Position numbers and translations under genes: made by a program
The notes under the pieces: generated by a model
What the model was told of the DNA's origin: nothing
What the model saw: the letters and a program-made list of their open reading frames with translations, nothing else
The model's database searches: none
Part shown: positions 16,332-24,240 of the stretch, piece after piece
Layout of the letters: every line of letters starts with the position of its first letter
Position numbering within the stretch: position 1 is the stretch's first letter
DNA from: Acidobacteriota bacterium
GTDB taxonomy: Bacteria; Acidobacteriota; Terriglobia; Bryobacterales; Bryobacteraceae
Reading direction: 5' to 3'
DNA length: 52,677 nt
Assembly: GCA_016213725.1 (NCBI GenBank)
Contig: JACQZS010000325.1
Coordinates: 1 to 52,677, forward strand

Positions 16332-17963
16332 CTACGGGCCGGGGGACCAGTGGGGCGCGACGTAGGCGTAGAAAACGACGATGAGGCCGATGATGGAGGC
16401 GAGGAAGATGCTGTGGCGCAAGGTCATGCGGAAGAGGCGCGACTCATCCGCCTGGGGCATGCCTGTGGCTGCCGCGGCGACGGCGATGCTCTGAAGGGAG
16501 ATCATCTTGCCCATGACGCCTCCGGAGGAGTTGGAGGCGGCCATGAGGATGGGATTCAGCCCAATCTTGTTGGCGGTGACTACCTGGAGGTTCCCGAAGA
16601 GGGCGTTGGCGCTGGTATCGCTGCCGGTGAGGAAGACTCCGAGCCAGCCGAGCAGGGCGCTGAAGAAGGGGAAGGCTGCTCCAGTGGCGGCGAAGGCGAG
16701 GCCAAGGGTGCCGGTGGCGCCGGAGTAGTTCATGAGAAAGGCCAGCGCCAGGACGCTGGCGACAGTGAGGATGGGTTTGACGAGCTGGGTAGAGGTGGTC
16801 CGGAGGACGAGCAGGAGCGTGCGGAAGGGGACGCGAAGGACGAGCGCTGAGAGGAGGCAGGAGAGGAGGCAGGCGGTGCCGGCGGCGGAGAGGTAGTTGA
16901 ACGCGTAGCGGGCGGCGTAGGGGGCCTGCTTGGCGGTGACCGGCGGGGCTTGAATGAGCTGATTGTGGAGGCCGGGCCACTCGATGGGGATCGTGAAGGT
17001 ATTGAGGTAGGCCTTCATGTCGGCTCGGCCCCAGAGAAGGACGCAGACGACGAGGAGGGCGTAGGGCGACCAGGCGCGGAGGATCTGAGAGGCGGTGTGG
17101 TGTGGCGGGAGCTTGGTGACGTGGTCGGCGCCATCGAACGTGAAATGGTCTTTGGGTTTGGCGATGAGGGTGACCAGGATGCAGGCGGCGATGGCGGAGA
17201 GGGAACCGAGGATATCGGTGAGTTCTGGGCCGAGGTAATTGGAAGCGTAGAACTGAGCGCTGGCGAAGGCGATGCCGGTAGCGGCGACGGCCGGGAGGAC
17301 GCCGCGGAGGGCGCGCCAGCCACCCATGACAAGGATGAGATAGGCAGGCACAAATACGGACACAGGGGCGCAGATGCGGCCCACGGAAGCGCTGAGTTTA
17401 TCCAGAGGCAACCCGGTGATTCCGGCCAGGGTGATGACGGGAATGCCGATGGAACCGAAGGCAACGGGCGCGGTGTTGGCGAGAAGGCAGATGCCGGCGG
17501 CGTAGAAGGGGGAGAAGCCGAGCCCGGTAAGCATGGCGGCGGCGACTGCTACGGGGGCGCCGAAGCCGGCGGCTCCCTCAACGAAAGCGCCGAAGGCGAA
17601 GGCGATGAGGAGGGCCTGAAGACGGCGGTCCTGCGTGAGGCCGCCGATGGAGTCCTTGACGATTTCAAACTGGCCGGTTTCGACGCTGAGGCGGTAGAGG
17701 AAGATAGCCCAGAAGATGATCCAGCAGATGGGGAAGAGGCCGTAGGCGGCGCCGTAGAGGATGGCGGAACCGGTGAGAGCGGGGGGCATGCGGTAGACGA
17801 AGAGAGCGATCAGGGTGGCAGTAGCGAGTCCGGAGAGCGCGGCGATCCAGGACGCGGTGCGGCGCACGCCCAGGAGATAGAGCAGTGTGAAGAGGGGCAA
17901 CGCGGCGGCCAACGCGGAGAGGCCGAGGCTTCCGGCGAGGGGAGAGTAAGTCTGCTGCCACAT
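16332..17963 (-). CDS. lctP: L-lactate permease (LctP family)
   Basis: The 543-residue polytopic membrane protein matches the LctP/LldP/GlcA lactate permease family from end to end: 'WQQTYSPLAGSLGLSALAAA' near the N-terminus, the signature 'FAFGAFVEGAAGFGAPVAVA', 'LANTAPVAFGSIGIPVITLA' and the C-terminal 'VFLTGSDTSANALFGNLQ' and 'SSGGVMGKMISLQSIAVA'. It imports lactate or glycolate with protons across the inner membrane. The ATG at 17963 is six bases after the methyltransferase stop codon, so it belongs to the Ppx-CHAD chain. No lactate dehydrogenase or LldR-type regulator accompanies it, which is unusual for this permease. Confidence 0.93.
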   Translation of the reverse strand: MWQQTYSPLAGSLGLSALAAALPLFTLLYLLGVRRTASWIAALSGLATATLIALFVYRMPPALTGSAILYGAAYGLFPICWIIFWAIFLYRLSVETGQFEIVKDSIGGLTQDRRLQALLIAFAFGAFVEGAAGFGAPVAVAAAMLTGLGFSPFYAAGICLLANTAPVAFGSIGIPVITLAGITGLPLDKLSASVGRICAPVSVFVPAYLILVMGGWRALRGVLPAVAATGIAFASAQFYASNYLGPELTDILGSLSAIAACILVTLIAKPKDHFTFDGADHVTKLPPHHTASQILRAWSPYALLVVCVLLWGRADMKAYLNTFTIPIEWPGLHNQLIQAPPVTAKQAPYAARYAFNYLSAAGTACLLSCLLSALVLRVPFRTLLLVLRTTSTQLVKPILTVASVLALAFLMNYSGATGTLGLAFAATGAAFPFFSALLGWLGVFLTGSDTSANALFGNLQVVTANKIGLNPILMAASNSSGGVMGKMISLQSIAVAAAATGMPQADESRLFRMTLRHSIFLASIIGLIVVFYAYVAPHWSPGP

Positions 17964-17969
17964 GGCAGG

Positions 17970-18962
17970 CTATTGTATCGACACGAGGAGGGTTCGCGCG
18001 GAGCCCGGGATGGGGTGCAGTTCGGGTGTCGAGAAACCGGCGGAGTGCAGCATGGCTGAGTATTCAGAGAGGGTGTAGGCGTCGCCCGCAGGCGTGGTGG
18101 CGAGCATCATGGTGGCGAACCAAGCGGGAGCGGAGGGGTGGACGCGGTCCTCGTGAGGGATCATCTCGACGACGAAGAGGCGGCCGCCGGGACGGAGGGC
18201 GGCACATACACGGCGCAGGAGGGCGTGGCAGCCCTCGGGGTGGAAGTGATGAAGGATGTTGGGGAGCAGGGCGAGATCGTGGTGGGCTCCGAGATCGACA
18301 TCGAAGGCGGAGCCGGGGCGGGTTTCGTAACGGGCGGAGACGCCGGCGCGGGCGGCGTTTTCCAGGGCAAGGGCGAGGATGTTGGCCCAATCGACGGCGA
18401 GGCAGCGGGCCTGTGGGGATTGCTGCAGGATGGAGATTCCGAACATGCCGTGGCCGGCGGCGATGTCGAGGACCGACTGGACGGGGCCGGCGACCTCGGC
18501 GCACTTGCGGGCCTGGGGCATGGCGAGGGGAGTCATGGCCCGGGCGTATTGGACCCAGACGGGATGCTCCGGAGCCATGGTGCCTTCGGGTTCAGTGACC
18601 GCGCCGCCGGCGCGGACTGCGCCGGTGAAGTGGAGAAAGGCGGACTGCATGAAGGGCGAATGGGAGAACTCGATGGAATCGCCTAGGTACTCGGGGGAGC
18701 GGCGGTCGAGGTAGATGGCGGAGTCGCGGGTGAGGCAGTAACGGCCTTCATGCTTCTGAAGGAGGTCGAGGACGGTGAGGGCATCGAGCAGGATCCGCAT
18801 TCCGCGCGGGGCGCAGCCGCAGGCGGCGGCAAGCGGATCGACAGTATCGAGACCCTCGGCGATGCGGGTGAAGATTTCGAGTTCGATGGCGGCGCAGGCG
18901 ACGGCGGTTTTCTGGTGGCCGTTCACGGCCTCCATGAACTTGAGAGGAGAAGGCTGGCTCAC
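17970..18962 (-). CDS. SAM-dependent methyltransferase with winged-helix dimerisation domain (O-methyltransferase type)
   Basis: The 330-residue protein has the two-part layout of small-molecule O-methyltransferases: an N-terminal dimerisation/winged-helix domain ('LEIFTRIAEGLDTVDPLAAA', 'RGMRILLDALTVLDLLQKHE') and a class I SAM domain with motif I 'VLDIAAGHGMFGISI', 'CLAVDWANI' and 'LLPNILHHFHPEGCHALLRR'. The GTG start at 18962 overlaps the CHAD stop codon in a GTGA arrangement, a sign of coupled translation; an ATG at 18935 is the alternative. The substrate is unknown; such enzymes methylate phenolic or polyketide hydroxyls. Its tight coupling to polyphosphate genes is unexpected. Confidence 0.85.
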   Translation of the reverse strand: MSQPSPLKFMEAVNGHQKTAVACAAIELEIFTRIAEGLDTVDPLAAACGCAPRGMRILLDALTVLDLLQKHEGRYCLTRDSAIYLDRRSPEYLGDSIEFSHSPFMQSAFLHFTGAVRAGGAVTEPEGTMAPEHPVWVQYARAMTPLAMPQARKCAEVAGPVQSVLDIAAGHGMFGISILQQSPQARCLAVDWANILALALENAARAGVSARYETRPGSAFDVDLGAHHDLALLPNILHHFHPEGCHALLRRVCAALRPGGRLFVVEMIPHEDRVHPSAPAWFATMMLATTPAGDAYTLSEYSAMLHSAGFSTPELHPIPGSARTLLVSIQ

Positions 18963-19873
18963 TTGGCTCTCCGGCGCGGCGTGGGAGCGGCTGGGGGCCG
19001 AGGGGCGGGGGCGGAGCGGGGATGGCGCACGATGGGTCGGCGGGAGAGGTAGCGGGACCAGAGAAGCTCCTGGCCCTCGGCATCGAAGTGGCTGTTCCAA
19101 TAGAGGAGAAATTCACCGTCGAGAGTGGCGGCGCGGGCGGAGACGGCTTCGAGGGCCTGCTGGAGGGCGAGATCGACGGGAGCGAGGGGTTGGAGGATGG
19201 CGGCAGTGACAGTGCAATCCTGACGGCGGCCGAGGATGGATTGGATTTCGCGGACCTGCTCGATGCGCTGGTCGAAGACGGGACCATAGAAGGGCCGGAA
19301 GACCTCGAGGGTGTAGCGGAAGCGCTTGGCAACGAGGCGGAAGGAGTGAAGGCGCTCAGGAGCGGCGGCGCGGAGGGTGGTTTTGCGGCCGGCTTTGAAG
19401 AAATCGGCGGCGAGGTCGGGGAGGATGGTGCGGGCGATGGTGGGGGCGTCTTCGGCGGTTTCGACGAGGAGGTCGACCGGTTGGAGCCAGGAGAGGGGGA
19501 GGTCCTGTGCCCGGAGGAGGTAGAGCTGGCCGGTGAAGGCGAAGGCGGCACGCTGGCGGTCTGCTTGCATGCGGGCGAGGAGGGGGTGGGCCTCGGGCAG
19601 GCCGAGCTTGAGGAGGAGGGCGGAATCGACGTCGATGTCACGGACGACGGCGGCCGCGTCCATGGCGGGCTTGAGGGCGTGGCGGTAGCGGCGGGCGTCG
19701 CGCTGGGGGAAGAGAGTGGCGAAGATGCGGAAGGATTGGGAGAGGCGGCGGATGGCGACGCGGAAGTCGTGGACGGGGTCTTCGCCAGGATCCTGGAGAG
19801 CGAGAGCGAGCTGGGATTCAAGATGTTCGATCTGCCGGCGGAGCGTCAGGCGGGCGTGTTCGGTAAGAGTCAT
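18959..19873 (-). CDS. CHAD-domain protein (polyphosphate-binding)
   Basis: The 304-residue protein is a CHAD domain, a helical bundle rich in conserved His, Arg and Lys: 'DPVHDFRVAIRRLSQSFRIF', 'LKPAMDAAAVVRDIDVD', 'ERLHSFRLVAKRFRYTLEVF' and 'LGRRQDCTVT'. CHAD proteins bind inorganic polyphosphate and are found on polyphosphate granules. The tail is Pro/Arg/Lys-rich (APAPRPPAAPTPRRRAK), which may add anion affinity. The start codon overlaps the stop of the Ppx/GppA gene as ATGA, so the two are translated together, a pairing that fits CHAD presenting polyphosphate to the phosphatase. It in turn overlaps the methyltransferase gene by four bases. Confidence 0.93.
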   Translation of the reverse strand: MTLTEHARLTLRRQIEHLESQLALALQDPGEDPVHDFRVAIRRLSQSFRIFATLFPQRDARRYRHALKPAMDAAAVVRDIDVDSALLLKLGLPEAHPLLARMQADRQRAAFAFTGQLYLLRAQDLPLSWLQPVDLLVETAEDAPTIARTILPDLAADFFKAGRKTTLRAAAPERLHSFRLVAKRFRYTLEVFRPFYGPVFDQRIEQVREIQSILGRRQDCTVTAAILQPLAPVDLALQQALEAVSARAATLDGEFLLYWNSHFDAEGQELLWSRYLSRRPIVRHPRSAPAPRPPAAPTPRRRAK

Positions 19874-21399
19874 GGGACGGAACCGATGGTGAGGGGGCGT
19901 TGGAAGACCTGGCGGAATTGGGGCGCGGCGCGTTCCAGGGCCCAGCGCTCGAGAGAGACGTCGGAGGGGGAGGTGAGCGTGAGAGTGACGGCGGCGGGCT
20001 GGAGCGAGCAGGAGATGGAGGAGATGCGCTGATCTCGAGAGCGGTCGAGCGCGTCGGCGAGGCGGAGGATGGTGGAGAGGAGGGTGATGACGCGCTGGCG
20101 GTCTGGCGCCAGCGAAGTGAAGTCGGAGTGGCGCGAAGAGGGCATGGCCTTGCGGTGGTAGCGGCAGAGCATGGCGACTTCGACGCGTTCGGAGTCTGTG
20201 AAGCCCGCAAGATCGGAGTTGGCGACGATGTATTGAGAGTGCTTGTGGTGGCCCATGTCGTTGATGGCATGGCCGGTGTCGCGGAGGTAGGCGGCGGCTT
20301 CGAGGAGGCGGCCCTGTTCGGGGGAGAGGCGGTGGAGGGGTTCGAGGGCGAGGAAGAGTTCGCGGGCGAAGATGGAGACTTTACGGGCGTGCTTGAGATC
20401 GACGCCGAAGCGGCGGGCGAAGTTTTCGGTGAGCAGGCGCTGCTCGCGGTCCAGGCGGATGCGCTCGTCGCCGGCGCCGCGTTCGGCGAGGTCGCGCAGG
20501 ATGCCATCGCGGACGCCGGCGGAGCAGTAGGCGAGGTGGGGGATGCGGAAGTGATCGAGGACAGCGGCGAGGACGGCGGCGCCGGGCACGATGATTTCAG
20601 CGCGGCGGGGACCGATGCCGGTGACGGCGCGGCGCTGGGCGATGGTCATTTGAGAGAGATCGCGGTAGAGGCGCCGGATTTGGGGGAGGGTGGCGCGGCG
20701 GCGGTCGGCGTCAGTACGGCGGGCGCGCGGGATGCGGTTGGCGGCGCAGACGATGGCGGAGGCGGAGGCAGAGGTGCCGATGGCGCGGACGAAGTTGCCG
20801 GGAGAGATGCGGCGGGTGACGACGGCGAGCTTTTCCTTGATGAAGTCCTGGAGGCGAGTGAGGTCAGCAGGGGCGGGGGGATCGTCGAGGAGGAAGTTGG
20901 AATGGAGGCGGACGGCGCCGAGGGGGCGGGAGAAGGCGACCTTGAGAGAACCCTGGTCGGCTTCGATGATCTCGGCGCTGCCGCCGCCGATGTCGATGAT
21001 GAGAATGCGTTCGGTGGGGTGGGGCCAGCGGGTTTCAACGCCGAGGTGGATGAGGCGGGCCTCTTCCTGGCCGGAGATGAGTTCGGCGGGCTGGCCTAGG
21101 ACGTTGGACACAAGGTCGAGGAAGTCCCCGCCGTTGGAAGCATCGCGCACGGCGGCGGTGGCTACGGCGCGGAGGGCGAGTACGCCGAGAGGCTTGTAGG
21201 CGGCGGCCATGCGCTGGAGGACGGAGGAGAGGAGGTCAAAGGAAGACGGATCGATGGAGCCGGTGCGGAAGACGGATTCGCCGAGACGGGTGACCTGGCG
21301 GTCTTCGGCGAGGACCTGGAAAGTGCCCTGGCGATCGACCTCGGCGGCCATCATGCGGACCGAGTTGCTGCCGATGTCGATGGCGGCGTAGCGAGGCAT
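19870..21399 (-). CDS. Ppx/GppA exopolyphosphatase with C-terminal HD-like domain
   Basis: The 509-residue protein begins 'AAIDIGSNSVRMMAAEVD', the phosphate-1 motif of the ASKHA fold, with the second motif 'ILIIDIGGGSAEIIEADQ' near residue 145 and 'GIGPRRAEIIVPGA' near 270. Residues from about 320 form the HD-like domain of long Ppx enzymes ('RDTGHAINDMGHHKHSQYIV'). It hydrolyses polyphosphate from the end or pppGpp to ppGpp; the CHAD neighbour favours polyphosphate. It is the first gene of the five-gene minus-strand chain, and its ATG is only 34 bases from the divergent amidohydrolase ATG, so promoters of the two must be interlaced or lie in the coding DNA. Confidence 0.93.
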   Translation of the reverse strand: MPRYAAIDIGSNSVRMMAAEVDRQGTFQVLAEDRQVTRLGESVFRTGSIDPSSFDLLSSVLQRMAAAYKPLGVLALRAVATAAVRDASNGGDFLDLVSNVLGQPAELISGQEEARLIHLGVETRWPHPTERILIIDIGGGSAEIIEADQGSLKVAFSRPLGAVRLHSNFLLDDPPAPADLTRLQDFIKEKLAVVTRRISPGNFVRAIGTSASASAIVCAANRIPRARRTDADRRRATLPQIRRLYRDLSQMTIAQRRAVTGIGPRRAEIIVPGAAVLAAVLDHFRIPHLAYCSAGVRDGILRDLAERGAGDERIRLDREQRLLTENFARRFGVDLKHARKVSIFARELFLALEPLHRLSPEQGRLLEAAAYLRDTGHAINDMGHHKHSQYIVANSDLAGFTDSERVEVAMLCRYHRKAMPSSRHSDFTSLAPDRQRVITLLSTILRLADALDRSRDQRISSISCSLQPAAVTLTLTSPSDVSLERWALERAAPQFRQVFQRPLTIGSVP

Positions 21400-21433
21400 A
21401 GCGCGGTGGAGGCTTTTCGGGTGAGACTTAATT

Positions 21434-22849
21434 ATGACTTACCTGAATGGCCTGCTGGGGCTGGCTGTCACAATGTCGATGGCCGGCGCACAGACGAACG
21501 TGATGCTGGACCGGGTGGAAAAGCTCTCTCCGCGATTCAAGGAGATTTCGAAGACGATTTGGGAGAACCCGGAACTGGGGTTTCAGGAGACGAAGAGCGC
21601 GGGGCTGCTGAAGGACGAACTGAGGAAGGCGGGCTTCCGCCTGAAGGAGAACGTGGCGGGACTGCCCACGGCGTTTGTGGCGGAGTGGGGCGAGGGTAAG
21701 CCGGTGATCGGGATCATTGGGGAGTACGACGCATTGCCGGGGCTCTCGCAGCAGGACATTCCGGAACGGAAGCCAGTGGTGGAGGGCGCGCCGGGGCACG
21801 GGTGCGGGCACAACCTGTTTGGGACGGCTTCGACCATGGCGGCGATTGCGGTAAAGCAGCAGATGGAGGCCGCGGGCTGGAAGGGGACGATTCGCTTGTA
21901 TGGGACACCGGCGGAGGAGGGTGGAGCGGGGAAGGTCTACATGATCCGCGCGGGCGTGTTTCAGGACGTGGACGCGGTGCTCGCCTGGCATCCATGGGAC
22001 GAGAATCAGGCGGATGACAATTCGTGGCTGGCGAACGTCAGTGCGAAGGTGCGGTACACGGGGAAGGCGGCGCATGCTGCAGGCGCGCCGGAGCTAGGGC
22101 GGAGCGCACTGGATGCGGTGGAGGTGATGACGCATGCGGTGAACCTGATGCGGGAGCACGTGCCGCAGGAGACGCGGATGCACTACATCATCACGAAGGG
22201 AGGGTCCGCCGCGAACATCGTGCCGGACGTGGCGGAGCTGCACATCATCGTGCGGAGCCCGGATCAGAATACGCTGATGGGGATTTGGGAGAGAGTGCAG
22301 AACTGCGCGCAGGCGGGGGCGCTGGCGACGGGGACGCAGATGCAGATCCAGGTGGTGAGCGGGTATGCGAACTTCAAGCGGAATGCAGTGTTGCGAGATT
22401 TACTGGATAGGAACTTGAGGATTGTGGGCGGAGTGACCTACACGAAAGAAGAGGCGGAGTTCGCGGAGAAGGTGCGGGCATCGGTGGGTGCGAGCAATCT
22501 GCCTCCGCTGGAGCAGGCATCGAAGGTACTGAGCCCGAAAACCACATTGTCCACGGTATCCACGGATGTGGGCGACGTGAGCTGGGTGGTGCCGGTAGGG
22601 CACATGATGACGGCGACAGTGCCGCCGGGGGTGCCGCTGCATTCGTGGCAATCGACGGCCTGCGTGGGGACGGAGATCGGGCGAAAGGGGATGATGGTGG
22701 CGGCGAAGGCGCTGGCGCTGTCGGCGGCGGAACTGATGACGAAACCGGAGCTGGTGAAGCAGGCCCGGGCGGCCTGGGAGGCGTCGATGAAGGGCGAGCG
22801 GTATGTCTCCATGGTGCCGGAGGGCAGGCCGGTGGGGAACCCGCACTAG
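21434..22849 (+). CDS. M20-family amidohydrolase (AbgB-like), secreted
   Basis: The 471-residue protein has a short signal sequence ('YLNGLLGLAVTMSMAGAQ'). The M20 peptidase fold shows its metal ligands: 'GEYDALPGLSQ', 'GHGCGHNLFGTASTMAA', 'RLYGTPAEEGGAGKVYM' with the catalytic Glu pair, and 'VLAWHPWDEN'. The lid/dimerisation domain contains 'GKAAHAAGAPELGRSALDAV'. Closest family concept is the p-aminobenzoyl-glutamate hydrolase B subunit/aminoacylase group, which cleaves an amide bond from an amino acid. Export to the periplasm is unusual for AbgB itself and points to scavenging of N-acylated amino acids or peptides. Confidence 0.88.
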   Translation: MTYLNGLLGLAVTMSMAGAQTNVMLDRVEKLSPRFKEISKTIWENPELGFQETKSAGLLKDELRKAGFRLKENVAGLPTAFVAEWGEGKPVIGIIGEYDALPGLSQQDIPERKPVVEGAPGHGCGHNLFGTASTMAAIAVKQQMEAAGWKGTIRLYGTPAEEGGAGKVYMIRAGVFQDVDAVLAWHPWDENQADDNSWLANVSAKVRYTGKAAHAAGAPELGRSALDAVEVMTHAVNLMREHVPQETRMHYIITKGGSAANIVPDVAELHIIVRSPDQNTLMGIWERVQNCAQAGALATGTQMQIQVVSGYANFKRNAVLRDLLDRNLRIVGGVTYTKEEAEFAEKVRASVGASNLPPLEQASKVLSPKTTLSTVSTDVGDVSWVVPVGHMMTATVPPGVPLHSWQSTACVGTEIGRKGMMVAAKALALSAAELMTKPELVKQARAAWEASMKGERYVSMVPEGRPVGNPH

Positions 22850-22984
22850 GGAAGCGCCCCGGCCTTCCAGGGTTCGTGGTGGGCGGGAGCCCCAAAATAC
22901 GCCTTGAATTCTGCGCCCGCTATGATACTCTTCTGCCGCTGGCCGCCTGGGCTGGAGTGATGAACCAGGCGGGCCAGGAGATCC

Positions 22985-24235
22985 ATGGGGGTGCAGGCGA
23001 TGCAATTCAGGCTCCTTGCTCTATGTGTCTGGTTTCTGTCCGCCGCGGTGGCGCAAGGCCCATCCGCTCCGGTAGTGAAGGTCAATCGGGATTCCGGCGT
23101 ACAGGCCACCACTCTACAAACCGAAAATGGAACGCTGACCGTAAATACGCCGCTGCTGATGGAGGCGGGCGACCGGATTTCAGGCACCGTTGTGGCCGAG
23201 CCGAAGGGTGCGTCGGCGGCGGAACGGGAGAAGAACCTGGATGTGCTCAACGGCATCGTGATTGATGTGATGGGCACGTCGACGAGCGCCAAGGCGAAGC
23301 GGTTTACTGCAGTGGTTCCGGCCGCGGCCGCGGTGGCTCTTCGCCGGGCCGGAGGTGAGATGCTGGGGAGCGCCAAGGTGGCGCAGCTTCCGAAAGGCGC
23401 GTTTTCAGGGATGGAAGCGGCTGCGCCAGGGGAGGAGCATTTCGTGCCCGCGGTAGCCACGGCAGGGAGACCTATCTCCGTGAGTGGCCGCTTCGATGGG
23501 TTGATGGAAAACACGTCGGCCAAGATGGACGGCCAGCCGGTTCAGATCGTCGCCGAATCGCCGCATGAGTTGGTGTTGGACGCGCCGCCGGATGCCGCCG
23601 GGCCGAAGAAGCTCGAGATTCAGGAGCACGGCGGGCCGGCGATCTCCCAGACCGTGCAACTGGCCAAGGTCTCGTTGCAGGCGCAGAAATTGAGCCTGCG
23701 GCGAGGCGAGGCCACAACGATCAGCGCCACGGTGGCGGGCCTGCGGGGATTACCGAAACAGCTGCATCCCATCCCGCTGACGGTTGTGAACGAAAGCCCG
23801 GGCACGGTGAGCCTGCAGGGCGGGAACCAGCAAACGCTCAAGATCGAACCCGGTGCATTGAACGCGGCGGGCGCCTTCGTCTGGAAGAGCAGGGTGACGG
23901 CCACCCAGGCCGGTTCATTCTCTGTCAGCGCGAGGTTGGGAGTGGCGGGGGCATTCTACTCGTTTCCGGGTGGATGGTCTTCCGGGATGTGGGGCGACGA
24001 CCGCGACCGTCCGGTGGACATGGATGGCGTGGATAGAGTGGGGCAGTTGGACAACTACAGCGTGAGGCGGCTGATGGACACTCTCCGTGACCTCCGGATG
24101 CGGAAACGGTGGGACTACGTGCGCGGAAAGGAACACCAGGCGTGGTTGGCTGAGAAGATCCGTCTGGTGAAGGGCGCACTACGGGGCAATGGGGTGGACG
24201 TGCCCGACCTGCCGATCGATGCCGCGGACTTCTAG
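22985..24235 (+). CDS. Secreted protein with Ig-like repeats, function unknown
   Basis: The 416-residue protein has a signal peptide ('MQFRLLALCVWFLSAAVAQG' when read from the second ATG at 23000). The body is low in Cys and rich in beta-strand segments such as 'VATAGRPISVSGRFDGLMEN', 'AGPKKLEIQEHGGPAISQTV' and 'ITVNE'-like repeats, resembling IPT/TIG or invasin-type Ig modules. The C-terminal 90 residues change character: an acidic 'MWGDDRDRPVDMDGVDRVGQ' stretch and an Arg-rich helix. An AGGAG at 22976-22980 precedes the ATG at 22985 by four bases. I do not recognise a family. A surface or carrier-binding role is inference. Confidence 0.75.
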   Translation: MGVQAMQFRLLALCVWFLSAAVAQGPSAPVVKVNRDSGVQATTLQTENGTLTVNTPLLMEAGDRISGTVVAEPKGASAAEREKNLDVLNGIVIDVMGTSTSAKAKRFTAVVPAAAAVALRRAGGEMLGSAKVAQLPKGAFSGMEAAAPGEEHFVPAVATAGRPISVSGRFDGLMENTSAKMDGQPVQIVAESPHELVLDAPPDAAGPKKLEIQEHGGPAISQTVQLAKVSLQAQKLSLRRGEATTISATVAGLRGLPKQLHPIPLTVVNESPGTVSLQGGNQQTLKIEPGALNAAGAFVWKSRVTATQAGSFSVSARLGVAGAFYSFPGGWSSGMWGDDRDRPVDMDGVDRVGQLDNYSVRRLMDTLRDLRMRKRWDYVRGKEHQAWLAEKIRLVKGALRGNGVDVPDLPIDAADF

Positions 24236-24240
24236 CGGCT

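Noticed and set aside
14629..16365. Open frame of 578 codons on the + strand
   Set aside because: It is antisense to the VWFA-related gene, is Gly/Glu/Val-rich without motifs, and arises from the strong base skew of this region.
18748..19821. Ser/Pro-rich frame of 357 codons on the minus strand
   Set aside because: It overlaps the CHAD gene in another frame, and its composition reflects C-rich third positions read out of frame.
19900..21099. Open frame of 399 codons on the + strand
   Set aside because: It is antisense to the Ppx/GppA gene, whose motifs are clear, and has low-complexity Gly/Asp/Glu composition.
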